Source: Lactobacillaceae bacterium L1_55_11 (GTDB lineage: Bacteria; Bacillota; Bacilli; Lactobacillales; Lactobacillaceae). From it: a stretch of DNA of 64,000 bases. Location: NCBI GenBank assembly GCA_029433155.1, contig JAQYTT010000001.1:372001-436000 (forward strand), read 5' to 3'. The first letter of the stretch is position 1. Every line of letters starts with the position of its first letter. The position numbers and the translations under genes are program-made. Shown here in pieces: positions 53,795-61,438 of the stretch. The notes beneath the pieces are model-generated. The model saw only the letters and a program-made list of their open reading frames with translations. It was not told the DNA's origin and ran no database searches.

Positions 53795-55108
53795 ATGGTA
53801 ACGGTCAACGACATCTATCAAAATGAACCCCGGCGGGTGATTTTCCTAATCGATTCGAAAAGTTTCTTTGCCAGCGTCGAATGCGTTGAACGAATGTTAA
53901 ACCCACTCCAGGCCATGCTGGTGGTGATGTCCCACCAGGAGAACGACACCGGCGGCCTAGTTCTAGCTTCTTCGCCGATGGCCAAGAAGGTCCTTGGGGT
54001 TAGCAACGTGACCCGGCAGAAGGATGTGCCGGACCATCCCAACCTGATTAAGGCCCAGCCCCGGATGAACCTCTACATTCAGAAGAACCTGGCGATTAAT
54101 GATATTTACCGCCAATATGTCGATGATGACCACCTCCTACCATACTCGATTGATGAATCAATCCTAGATTTAACCGAATTCTGGCACCTTTTTGGCGACA
54201 GTCCCGCCGAAGTTGCCCGGCGAATTCAGCGCCAGGTCCGGGCTGAAACTGGTATCTACCTGTCAGTTGGGATTGGCGACAGCCCAGTCTTGGCTAAGCT
54301 GGCCTTAGACCTAGGCGCTAAGTCAGACCCACACCTGCTGGCCGAGTGGCACTACGAGGATGTGCCCGACAAGCTATGGCCGGTCACCAACTTTAAAAAG
54401 GTCTGGGGGATTGGCAGTCGGACTGCTAAAAAACTAGAACGGTGGGGGATTCATTCGGTCGGGGAGTTAGCCCAGACCAGTCCCTACTTGCTCCGGGAAC
54501 GTTTGGGCCTAATGGGCGAGCAGCTCTTTGCCCTTGCTTGGGGGATTGACCGGGCCAGCCTTGGCGAAGCGGTGAAGCAGGGAGAGAAATCCTATAGTAA
54601 CTCCCAGGTCTTACCGCGAAACTACCACCATGCCAGTGAAATTGCCGTCGTGATTAAGGAAATGGGCGACCAGGTCGCTAGCCGGCTGCGGGCCCACCAC
54701 GAGCAGGCCAGTCTGGTCAGCCTCTATCTAGGTTATGCCAACACTGGCGTTAAATTCGATCACCGCACTGGCTTGCACCAGCAGATGCGGGTTACTCCTA
54801 CCAACCTGAGTCCGGATCTGATGGGGCATCTCATGCGCATTTTTGAAAAGCATTGGGACGGGGACCCAGTCCGTTACGTCGGCGTGGCCTTCAGTGGCCT
54901 GAGTTCTGATGAGCAGGTCCAACTGGACCTCTTTGAAAGCCCGAAGGTTAATGAACACGAGCACCAGCTCAGTCAGACCATTGATCAGATTCGCCACCAG
55001 TTTGGCCCGGGGGCACTGATGCGGGCCATGTCCTTAGAAGAGGGGGGCACGGCCATTGATCGAGTGGGTCTGGTTGGTGGTCACAATGGGGGCAACGCCT
55101 ATGAATGA
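53795..55108 (+). CDS. Y-family DNA polymerase, UvrX/YqjW-like
   Basis: Translesion polymerase of the UmuC/UvrX type, 437 residues. The palm motifs are FLIDSKSFFASVE and YSIDESILDL, holding the catalytic acids; GIGDSPVLAKLALDLGAK and WGIGSRTAKKLERWGI are the fingers/thumb and helix-hairpin-helix parts. The little-finger domain fills about 250-370. A QxxLF-like clamp motif is possible at QLDLFES near 388. AGGAGG precedes the ATG. A LexA box in the promoter marks it as SOS-induced. It overlaps the YolD-like gene. Confidence 0.93.
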   Translation: MVTVNDIYQNEPRRVIFLIDSKSFFASVECVERMLNPLQAMLVVMSHQENDTGGLVLASSPMAKKVLGVSNVTRQKDVPDHPNLIKAQPRMNLYIQKNLAINDIYRQYVDDDHLLPYSIDESILDLTEFWHLFGDSPAEVARRIQRQVRAETGIYLSVGIGDSPVLAKLALDLGAKSDPHLLAEWHYEDVPDKLWPVTNFKKVWGIGSRTAKKLERWGIHSVGELAQTSPYLLRERLGLMGEQLFALAWGIDRASLGEAVKQGEKSYSNSQVLPRNYHHASEIAVVIKEMGDQVASRLRAHHEQASLVSLYLGYANTGVKFDHRTGLHQQMRVTPTNLSPDLMGHLMRIFEKHWDGDPVRYVGVAFSGLSSDEQVQLDLFESPKVNEHEHQLSQTIDQIRHQFGPGALMRAMSLEEGGTAIDRVGLVGGHNGGNAYE

Positions 55109-55475
55109 GGACTTTTTACAGGAAGTCAAAACCTTTTTTGAACAGGACTACCGGGAACGGGGCAAGGTTAAGTGGCAGGGCTTTTTCCTCTCCGACCACA
55201 CGCAAAAGATGAAGGCCCAAAAACAGGCCCGGGCCCATCCTAAGCATCTAACAACGCCGATGCCCTTAGCGACCATTCAAGAACGGGTTCAACTGGCCTG
55301 GCACCTGCACCGGACCCTAGAAGTTCAGGTTAACAGCCGGGACTTAGACGGCCACTTGGTGCCGATTCAGGCTGGCCTCGTGAGTGGTTTCTGGGACCAG
55401 GGCTTCATTTTGAAACGGCAGCCTTATGACTGGGCTGACATTTTAGCAGTTGCGGAGGTTGCGCATGGACACTGA
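55101..55475 (+). CDS. YolD-like protein
   Basis: A 124-residue protein with RGKVKWQGFFLSDHTQKM near the start and a C-terminal half of alternating strands (VQVNSRDLDGHLVPIQAGLV, then FILKRQPYDWADILAVAEV), the layout of the YolD-like family. These genes follow UvrX-type polymerases in many Firmicutes (YqjW-YqjX). The ATG overlaps the polymerase stop; a longer ORF from 55056 is only an overlap artefact. It is presumably co-induced by the SOS response; its biochemical role is not known. Confidence 0.8.
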   Translation: MNEDFLQEVKTFFEQDYRERGKVKWQGFFLSDHTQKMKAQKQARAHPKHLTTPMPLATIQERVQLAWHLHRTLEVQVNSRDLDGHLVPIQAGLVSGFWDQGFILKRQPYDWADILAVAEVAHGH

Positions 55476-55725
55476 TCGTTTAGTGAGAGAACTAGTGCGG
55501 ATTATTCAGCCGCTCTTTAAGCGCGAGTACAATACCGTCTACGAAGTTCAAATTATCCAGCAAAATTACAGCGGCCGGACTAATATTTTCTTTGAGTGGC
55601 ACCGACTGGGGCGGGCCACAGTCTCCCGCGAAATTAAGAGCCTAGCTGCCGCCGGTACCCAGGACCTGCTAACCGTGGTCAAGAAGCTGGGCCAGGCGAC
55701 CCAGTTGCCGGTGCATTTAAACTGA
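55465..55725 (+). CDS. Unrecognised small protein, third gene of the SOS cassette
   Basis: An 86-residue protein I do not recognise. GGAGG six bases upstream selects ATG 55465. It starts with an acidic/basic helix (MDTDRLVRELVRIIQPLFKRE), then a central part YNTVYEVQIIQQNYSGRTN with strand character and a C-terminal helical part with many Lys and Val. No membrane segment or Cys. It overlaps the YolD-like gene by 11 bases, so it shares the LexA-controlled transcript. No clear terminator follows before the next promoter. Confidence 0.75.
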   Translation: MDTDRLVRELVRIIQPLFKREYNTVYEVQIIQQNYSGRTNIFFEWHRLGRATVSREIKSLAAAGTQDLLTVVKKLGQATQLPVHLN

Positions 55726-55782
55726 ATTTTGGCGTTCAGTCAGGCTATCTTTCGAATAAATGAAAAATAAATTAAAAATTAT

Positions 55783-55810
55783 TTGACTTTTATTAATTGG
55801 GGGTTATACT
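55783..55810 (+). promoter_or_regulatory. Promoter of the first T-box leader
   Basis: TTGACT (55783-55788), 16-base spacer, TATACT (55805-55810). Transcription would start near 55817. Confidence 0.6.
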
Positions 55811-55816
55811 AGTGCC

Positions 55817-56114
55817 AATAGTTAATTAATAACAACGATAAGAAAAAGTTCCTGTTAGGCGTTTCTAGCGAGTACCGTTCGGTGAAAGGGTACAACGAAT
55901 AACTCGGTGACTTATCCTTCTTTAGTTGGTGTACTGAACTAATCCTAGTAGGTTTCACCCGGCTGCAACCGTTAACCCCGCCAACGCATCGCCAACTTGT
56001 GGCCGTGCGTGAGAGATTTGATGGCTCTTTGTTAGCCTTCAGATAAGTAAGGTGGTACCGCGCGAAAGCGTCCTTAGATGTTGTCAATCGACAGCATTTG
56101 AGGACGCTTTTTCC
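55817..56114 (+). promoter_or_regulatory. T-box leader upstream of the hydratase gene
   Basis: The 412-base stretch 55726-56137 without a gene holds a T-box. AAGGTGGTACCGCG (56049-56062) is the conserved T-box sequence, and AGCGAGTACC...GGTA near 55875-55905 is the usual Stem I apex; GATAAG/CTTATC closes the base of Stem I. The terminator AAAGCGTCCT/AGGACGCTTT spans 56065-56110 with a T run. The TGGT bulge would pair with a tRNA ending ACCA, that is, discriminator A. The specifier could not be fixed: the 3' side of Stem I (AACGAATAACTCGGTGA) allows several codons, including CTC (Leu) and GTG (Val). Confidence 0.9.
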
Positions 56115-56137
56115 GTTATTTCAGACATTTAAAGGGG

Positions 56138-56284
56138 GTGGTAGCAATCTTAACTGACATTATTGACATTTTACGACGTCAACCAAACGAATTGCTCATT
56201 GAAGGCGACCATACCGGCTACCTCACATTACATCGCATTGCTAGTGAATTAACTAGCGTGCCAGACCCTAAGGAGTACGAATAA
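56138..56284 (+). CDS. Possible 48-codon ORF between T-box and hydratase
   Basis: An open frame from GTG 56138 to TAA 56282-56284, two bases before the hydratase ATG. It reads as a plausible protein (ILTDIIDILRRQPNELLIEG, then HTGYLTLHRIASELTSVPD). The strong AAAGGGGGTGG at 56131-56141 overlaps the GTG itself; at normal spacing the start would be ATC 56147, so initiation is uncertain. Its last codons carry AAGGAG, the RBS of the hydratase. No recognised family. It may be a real small protein or a translated spacer. Confidence 0.42.
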   Translation: MVAILTDIIDILRRQPNELLIEGDHTGYLTLHRIASELTSVPDPKEYE

Positions 56285-56286
56285 TT

Positions 56287-57111
56287 ATGACTGAAGCAAA
56301 TACTACTGCAACTTTGAACGCAACTGAATTAACTGAAGAACAAGAAAAGTTGGCCCAGGCCTTGTACCAGGCCTACTTGAACCATAAGCCCCTGGATATG
56401 GCTGAGTGGGTTGGCAAGGTCAGCGACGATGAAAGTGGCTACCGCGTCCAGCAGCGCCTGATGGAACTTAAAGATCAGCCGGTTGGGGGTTACAAGGTCA
56501 GCTTGACTAGCCAGGAAACCCAGGACATGTTTAAGGCCAATGAGCCCCTGTACGGTGCCCAGGTTCAGAGTCACTTTGTTCCATCACCAGCAACCCTGTC
56601 ATTGAGCGCTGAGATGATGGACCCATTGGCCGAGGTTGAGTTGGTCTTTAAGGCCAAGGAAGACCTGTCCGTTAACGACTCAGTTGAAGACCTGCGTCAA
56701 AAGACCACGGTCGCAGCCGGCGTGGAGGTACCTGATGCCCGCTTTGCCGACTGGTTCCCTAGCTTGGATAAGTACCTGGTTATGTCAGACGCTGCCGTTG
56801 GTGGCTTTGTCGTTTACGGTCCAGAACAAGACAGCAGCAGCCTGCCAATGAAGGACTTCAAGGAAGTTAAGGCCCAGCTCTTCCATGACAATGAAATGGT
56901 TGCTGAGGGCGTTTCTAGCGAAGTGCTTGGTAACCCATTTGAGTCCTTGCACTGGTTGGTTGCTAAGTTGCACGAACAGGGCAAGACCTTGAAGGCCGGT
57001 CAGCGGGTTTCTTCTGGAACCTTCTTGTTGCCACCTCACTTGACCAAGGGTGAGTGGGTTGCCAAGTTTAGCCACAACTTTAACCCAGTCGTCGTTAAGG
57101 TTGTGGACTAA
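56287..57111 (+). CDS. 2-keto-4-pentenoate hydratase-like protein (FAH superfamily)
   Basis: A 274-residue member of the hydratase/decarboxylase branch (MhpD-like) of the fumarylacetoacetase superfamily. Visible family segments are GYRVQQRLMELKDQPVGGYK, the acidic metal site DPLAEVELVFKAKEDL, VAAGVEVPDARF and GNPFESLHWLVAKLHEQGKTLKAG. MhpD hydrates 2-hydroxypenta-2,4-dienoate in aromatic breakdown; no other catabolic gene is near, so the substrate is open. Control by a T-box is unexpected for this family and suggests a link to an amino acid. Single or two-gene unit ending at a strong terminator. Confidence 0.85.
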   Translation: MTEANTTATLNATELTEEQEKLAQALYQAYLNHKPLDMAEWVGKVSDDESGYRVQQRLMELKDQPVGGYKVSLTSQETQDMFKANEPLYGAQVQSHFVPSPATLSLSAEMMDPLAEVELVFKAKEDLSVNDSVEDLRQKTTVAAGVEVPDARFADWFPSLDKYLVMSDAAVGGFVVYGPEQDSSSLPMKDFKEVKAQLFHDNEMVAEGVSSEVLGNPFESLHWLVAKLHEQGKTLKAGQRVSSGTFLLPPHLTKGEWVAKFSHNFNPVVVKVVD

Positions 57112-57127
57112 CTTAAACCGATACAAA

Positions 57128-57160
57128 TAAAAAACTACTGGTTAGCCAGTAGTTTTTTTG
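57128..57160. terminator. Bidirectional terminator between hydratase and GNAT genes
   Basis: AAAAACTACTGG and CCAGTAGTTTTT around TTAG, A and T runs on both sides. Confidence 0.93.
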
Positions 57161-57164
57161 TGGG

Positions 57165-57680
57165 TTAAAGTTCTTTTTTAAGCAGGATGTCGCGCTGTGG
57201 ATCGGAGCCGACTTGGAAGGTGTGCTCACTGAAAGGCAGGAAGCCCATCTTTTCATAAAAGCGCTGGGCGTGGTGGTTGCCCTCCCAAACGCCAAGCCAG
57301 ATAAAGTGCTTACCCAGCTGGTAGGCCTCTGATTCAGCAAACTCAATTGCCCGGCGGCCCAGCCCCTGACGCTTGAAGTCAGGGAGGATATAAATCCGTT
57401 CGACCTCGAGGTACTCGTCCCCAAAGTCTTCGGACTGGCTGTCATTGGTGTTCAGCTTCAAAAAACCGGCGACCTTGCTACCAGCCATAATCCAAAAGAA
57501 GATCGCATGGGGCTGATTGAGTTCGTCTTTCAACTGCGCCTCACTAAGATTTTCATCAAAGTAGGCCTGCAGGTCATCATGGGCACTGGTATCCTGGTAA
57601 GTATCCCAAAAAGTCGTTATACTTAAGTCACTCAGTGCTGCTACTTCGGCTGGGGTTACGGGAACAAATTCAGTTTTCAT
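57165..57680 (-). CDS. GNAT family N-acetyltransferase
   Basis: A 171-residue acetyltransferase using acetyl-CoA. The central EVERIYILPDFKRQGLGRRAIEFAE holds the acetyl-CoA pyrophosphate-binding loop (QGLGRR), followed by IWLGVWEGNHHAQRFYEKMGF, the end of the GNAT fold. The N-terminal half (SITTFWDTYQD, DLQAYFDENLS) resembles PaiA-type polyamine or diamine acetyltransferases, but the substrate is not known. AAAGGA before ATG 57680 is preferred to the longer ORF start at 57725. Confidence 0.88.
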   Translation of the reverse strand: MKTEFVPVTPAEVAALSDLSITTFWDTYQDTSAHDDLQAYFDENLSEAQLKDELNQPHAIFFWIMAGSKVAGFLKLNTNDSQSEDFGDEYLEVERIYILPDFKRQGLGRRAIEFAESEAYQLGKHFIWLGVWEGNHHAQRFYEKMGFLPFSEHTFQVGSDPQRDILLKKEL

Positions 57681-57808
57681 TTTCCTAGTTCCTTTACTAA
57701 ATCCACGTTCGAGTTTGGGCCACATTATACGCCAGTTGGCCTAAGGCAGCAAATCAACCCGTTGGGCGATTTTCCTAGCACCGGCTAGGGGAAGGCAAAG
57801 GAGGTTTC

Positions 57809-58528
57809 ATGGTTCAACTAGTACTGATGCGCCACGGACAAAGCGAGTGGAACGCTGCTAACCGTTTTAATGGCTGGATTGACACCCGTCTTTCGGCCAT
57901 CGGGATTGCCCAGGCCCAGGCTGCTGGAGCGGCAATTGCCGCCGCGGACATTGAGTTTTCAGCCAGTTATTCTTCGGCCCTAACTCGGACCATCATGACC
58001 TTAAACGAACTGCTCCTAGCAGCCAACCAGGCCTACGTTTCTCAGGTAAAGACCTGGCGGTTAAACGAGCGGCACTATGGCATTTTACAGGGGGAAAACA
58101 AGGACGAGATGAAGGCCAAGTATGGAGCTGACCAGGTGCAACTCTGGCGCCGATCTTATGATGTCTTGCCCCCAGCGGCGCCCAGCTATCAGCCAGCAGT
58201 AACGATTGACGGCAAAACTTATCCGGCCTTTGACCGGCGTTACAACCAGGTCCCATATGGTCAGCTGCCTCTAACGGAAAATATTCGCACCACCTTAGAC
58301 CGGGTGCGGCCACTCTGGGAAGGGGAGCTAGCCCCTCAACTACGGGCTGGGAGAAATCTCCTAATCGTGGCCCATGGCACTTCCATCCGGGCCCTCACTA
58401 AGCTCATTGAAGGGCTCACCCCTCAGGAGATTACCCAGGTCGAAATTGCGAATGGTAAGCCGATTGTTTACAACTTAGATGCAGAATTAAACATTTTAAA
58501 GAAAGAAACCCTTGCAGTCCCTGACTGA
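57809..58528 (+). CDS. gpmA: 2,3-bisphosphoglycerate-dependent phosphoglycerate mutase
   Basis: Interconverts 3- and 2-phosphoglycerate. The 239-residue protein has LMRHGQSEWNAANRFNGWIDTRLS with the phospho-accepting His9, SSALTRTIMTL, LNERHYGILQG, WRRSYDVLPP and VAHGTSIRAL. The usual HGNSLRAL reads HGTSIRAL. AAAGGAGG precedes the ATG. The last codons and the stop form part of the terminator stem. Possibly one of several GpmA paralogues; length and motifs are nevertheless complete. Confidence 0.93.
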   Translation: MVQLVLMRHGQSEWNAANRFNGWIDTRLSAIGIAQAQAAGAAIAAADIEFSASYSSALTRTIMTLNELLLAANQAYVSQVKTWRLNERHYGILQGENKDEMKAKYGADQVQLWRRSYDVLPPAAPSYQPAVTIDGKTYPAFDRRYNQVPYGQLPLTENIRTTLDRVRPLWEGELAPQLRAGRNLLIVAHGTSIRALTKLIEGLTPQEITQVEIANGKPIVYNLDAELNILKKETLAVPD

Positions 58529-58536
58529 GGGTTTTT
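58506..58536 (+). terminator. Terminator overlapping the end of gpmA
   Basis: AAACCCT with AGGGTTT, plus inner CAGT/ACTG pairs, then T residues. The gpmA stop TGA (58526-58528) is inside the right arm. Confidence 0.75.
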
Positions 58537-58852
58537 CATTTTGGTTACAATTTAATGACAAATTGGCACAAAAAAGGGGTAAGGCCGACAATTTGCATTA
58601 ATGAAATGGCTTAGTATCAGGGTTTTATCGTTCTTGTGAACCTTTAAATATGACAACTAAACATAATTGGTCCATATCGGGTGGTTGGGCTCCCTTGTCA
58701 GCCGCCCTTTTATATTGTTAAATAAAGTTATAATTTTTTAAGAAATTATAAAGGAACTGTTGAAGTATTTTCCCAGTAGTTCCGCCGAGATTTTGGTAGT
58801 CGGACTCAGCTGCTATTGTGCAGTACTCGAGCACTATCGGAGGGAGATTTTT
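58537..58852 (+). promoter_or_regulatory. Gene-free region and structured leader before the adhesin gene
   Basis: This stretch holds no convincing ORF. CAAATTG and CAATTTG form an inverted repeat near 58559-58605. GGGTGGTTG/CAGCCGCCC (58679-58707) followed by TTTT looks like a terminator. A TATAAT occurs near 58730 without a clear -35. Between 58750 and 58838 several short inverted repeats (GGAACT/AGTTCC, CCGA/TCGG, CTGC/GCAG) suggest a folded 5' untranslated region. GGAGGGAG (58839-58846) is the RBS of the adhesin. Confidence 0.45.
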
Positions 58853-61048
58853 ATGACATCAACACCTAATGGCACACCTAACCGGCTTAAGAATCAAATG
58901 ATGATTGGTTTGTTTTCGGTTACTGGTGCGGTCGCATTAACCACTGCTTTTAACAACAATCAGGCCTCAGCTGATAGCCTGGCAACCCCAGCACCCACTA
59001 ATCCGAGTGCTGACCAGGCGGCTGCACCAGCCGGTCAGGCTGATTTGAGCAAGGCAGCACCTGCTGCTCAGGGTACTACCCGTGTGCCTAGTCCTAGCTT
59101 GGACCAGGCTGTTTCAAATGCCCAGGCCCAGCAGTTGCCAACCCAGCAGACCGCTGATCAAAACTTCAGTGGTACGCCAGCCCAGGCCAAGGATCTGCGG
59201 AAGGAAGCCGACCAGGACTACGCTAACCAGGTGCAGCGGATTAATGACCAGGTTGCGGCTCAAAAGAACTACCAGAGTCAGCAAGCTGATATCAGCCAGG
59301 ATGAGCAGGACTTGAATAATCAAGTTGGTAAGGCTCAAGCCGCTGGTGTTCAGGTTACCCAAGACCCTAACAAGACTGGTTTGACTAGTGACCAAATCAT
59401 CAACGGTTTGGGTAAGCAAACTCAGAAGTTGGCTGACATTACTAATGAACAGTTAGCCCTGAACTCTGCTGCTAGCCAGCAAAAGGCAGCGGTTGATAAT
59501 GCCAACGCTGCCATCGACAAGGCCCTGGCTGATGCTCGTGCGGCTGGTGTTCGTGCTAGTCAAAACGCTACTATCGGTGTAACTGATAGGAAGACGCCTA
59601 CTGATGGTGCCAAGGATCAGGTTGCGGCCATTGATGCTAAAATTGACGAAGCTAAGCAGAAGAACGCTGAGTACGTGAAGAAAATGGCCCAGTATCTTAA
59701 GGATAAGGATGCCGTTGATGCTCACAACGCCAAGGTTAAGGCTGAGTATGAGAAAGCCCTGGCTGCGTACAATGAAAAAATCAAAGAGCTGGAAAGTAAG
59801 AAGAATACTACTGGGTATGCCACCAAGGCTCTGGTTCAAGCTCTCCAACTGAAGTCTGAACCAAACGCAAAGGTGACTTTCGATTACACCAACGGAACTA
59901 AGTGGTACAACGGTAGTCAGCAATTGAACACCCCGGCAGTTGACGCTAACGTTTATCCTGATTTCAAGGATGCCAGCGGCAACAAGGTTAGTTTTTACAA
60001 CACCACCATTGATAAGGGTGACAGTATCACGGCTACCTATACTAATCTGTCGAATTCTGAATATGGTTCACAGCACATTAGTAAGATTGTTAAGACTTTT
60101 ACCTACGTGCAAGACGGTGATAACAACAACCCAATCAACCTCTTTATCCCAACTGATCCAAACCTGGATGTTTGGTATAACGATCACGCTAACTACAGTG
60201 CCCGGACTCGTGAAATTCGGGAAAACATCAAGTTGTATGACCAAAACGGTAAGCAGATTACCTTTGGTGATGATGCTGTGATTTCAGCTGCTTCCCTGAA
60301 TAACTGGACTAATGGTGATGATATCCACATCGAAAAGGCCAAGGTCCAGGACGCAACCTTTGTCCCAGTTAATGGCAGCACAATCAGTTTGCACGATGAT
60401 GGCTGGGCTTATTCGACTGATGATAACTCCTTTAATACCAATAGTCATGATGCGGCTGCTAGTTGGGATAACTCGGCCAGTCCCGATTTTTACAAAGGTA
60501 CGGCGGTCTTCCAGCTTAAGCCCGGAACTAATGAAATCGTTATGAACTTGGCTACTACGTCAGGTTCCCGCGATGGCAACCCGCAGACTTGGTCACAGAG
60601 TAGTACTATTATTCCTGGGGAAACGGCTAATCCAAAGCCAGAAGATCCAAAGGACACTGGTAAGTACGAAAAGGAGCCAACTGAACCAGTTGCACCTGAA
60701 GCAGTTCGCACCAACTATAACTACTACGTTGATGCAAGCACAAAGCCAGCACCTAAGAAGGCTAGTTACCACCTTTATGACCGTCCTCAGAGTCCAGCGG
60801 CTTACCCAGTGCTTTATCACTACAACAACTTGACGATTGTTAAGGCCCACGGACCTAAGGATTACGGTCCTAAGGACCATGGCCCACGCCCTGAGCCAGC
60901 AAAGCCAGCTCCAAAGCCCGCAGCTCTGCCTGATACGGCTAAGACTACTGACAACCAGGCTGCCACTGCTGGTTACCTGGTTGCCGGTCTGAGCGCTAGT
61001 CTCTCAGCTTGGTTCCTGGGACGTTCACGTCGTCAAGAGCAAAAATAA
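58853..61048 (+). CDS. Cell-wall-anchored adhesin with GbpC/antigen I/II-like domain
   Basis: A 731-residue surface protein. Residues 1-40 are a signal peptide ending QASA. About 110-325 is Ala/Lys/Gln-rich coiled coil with two imperfect units beginning AAGVQVTQD and AAGVRASQN, as in the A repeats of streptococcal antigen I/II. About 325-600 matches the glucan-binding GbpC-type domain (SEYGSQHISKIVKTFTYV, FIPTDPNLDVWYND). A Pro/Lys-rich region follows, then the sorting signal LPDTA, a membrane helix and the basic tail RSRRQEQK. LPDTA deviates from LPxTG. It probably binds glucan or host/plant glycoprotein. The longer ORF from 58760 is rejected, as the RBS and signal peptide fit ATG 58853. Confidence 0.87.
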   Translation: MTSTPNGTPNRLKNQMMIGLFSVTGAVALTTAFNNNQASADSLATPAPTNPSADQAAAPAGQADLSKAAPAAQGTTRVPSPSLDQAVSNAQAQQLPTQQTADQNFSGTPAQAKDLRKEADQDYANQVQRINDQVAAQKNYQSQQADISQDEQDLNNQVGKAQAAGVQVTQDPNKTGLTSDQIINGLGKQTQKLADITNEQLALNSAASQQKAAVDNANAAIDKALADARAAGVRASQNATIGVTDRKTPTDGAKDQVAAIDAKIDEAKQKNAEYVKKMAQYLKDKDAVDAHNAKVKAEYEKALAAYNEKIKELESKKNTTGYATKALVQALQLKSEPNAKVTFDYTNGTKWYNGSQQLNTPAVDANVYPDFKDASGNKVSFYNTTIDKGDSITATYTNLSNSEYGSQHISKIVKTFTYVQDGDNNNPINLFIPTDPNLDVWYNDHANYSARTREIRENIKLYDQNGKQITFGDDAVISAASLNNWTNGDDIHIEKAKVQDATFVPVNGSTISLHDDGWAYSTDDNSFNTNSHDAAASWDNSASPDFYKGTAVFQLKPGTNEIVMNLATTSGSRDGNPQTWSQSSTIIPGETANPKPEDPKDTGKYEKEPTEPVAPEAVRTNYNYYVDASTKPAPKKASYHLYDRPQSPAAYPVLYHYNNLTIVKAHGPKDYGPKDHGPRPEPAKPAPKPAALPDTAKTTDNQAATAGYLVAGLSASLSAWFLGRSRRQEQK

Positions 61049-61077
61049 GCCATTTTAAAAATATTTTCGCGGGAGCA

Positions 61078-61106
61078 TTGCTTTTTGATGAAAGTATGAT
61101 TAGAAT
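61078..61106 (+). promoter_or_regulatory. Promoter of the trp operon leader
   Basis: TTGCTT (61078-61083), 17-base spacer, TAGAAT (61101-61106). Confidence 0.55.
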
Positions 61107-61114
61107 GTAGTCAC

Positions 61115-61412
61115 AATTAAATCGTCTCATTTAAACCAATGAGTTGGAGATCAAACCAGTTGTGCACGCACAGGGAATCCGGGGGACTGAGAGCCGGGTC
61201 GAACGCAGATTGGCAAATGGACCAACGAGGGTCTGCTGAAAGCTTTAAGCAAGTAGGTTAGAACGTCCGGCATACGTCAGTTGCCAGGCCTGTGTTGGCA
61301 GGTCACGGAGAGTGGTTATGGTTGTACTTAGATACCATAACTGAAAACAGGTGGCACCGCGGTTAAAACCGTCCTGAATTTTGCAGCAGCAATTTTTTGG
61401 GACGGTTTTTTG
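61115..61412 (+). promoter_or_regulatory. Tryptophan T-box leader
   Basis: The 390 bases between the adhesin and trpB contain a T-box. AGGTGGCACCGCG at 61349-61361 is the conserved sequence; its TGGC bulge fits a tRNA with discriminator G, as in tRNA-Trp. Stem I has its apex near 61170-61200 (AGGGAATCCGG...CCGG), and the specifier is read as TGG at 61211-61213 in GCAGATTGGCA. The terminator pairs AAACCGTCC with GGGACGGTTT (about 61366-61410). It should raise transcription of trpBDC when uncharged tRNA-Trp accumulates. Confidence 0.93.
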
Positions 61413-61438
61413 CTGATTAAAAAGAGTGAGGAAAAAAC

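Noticed and set aside
55890-55915. Reading the first T-box specifier as Asn (AAT or AAC)
   Set aside because: AACGAATAAC contains such codons at a plausible place, but the TGGT bulge requires discriminator A while tRNA-Asn normally has G; the specifier is left open.
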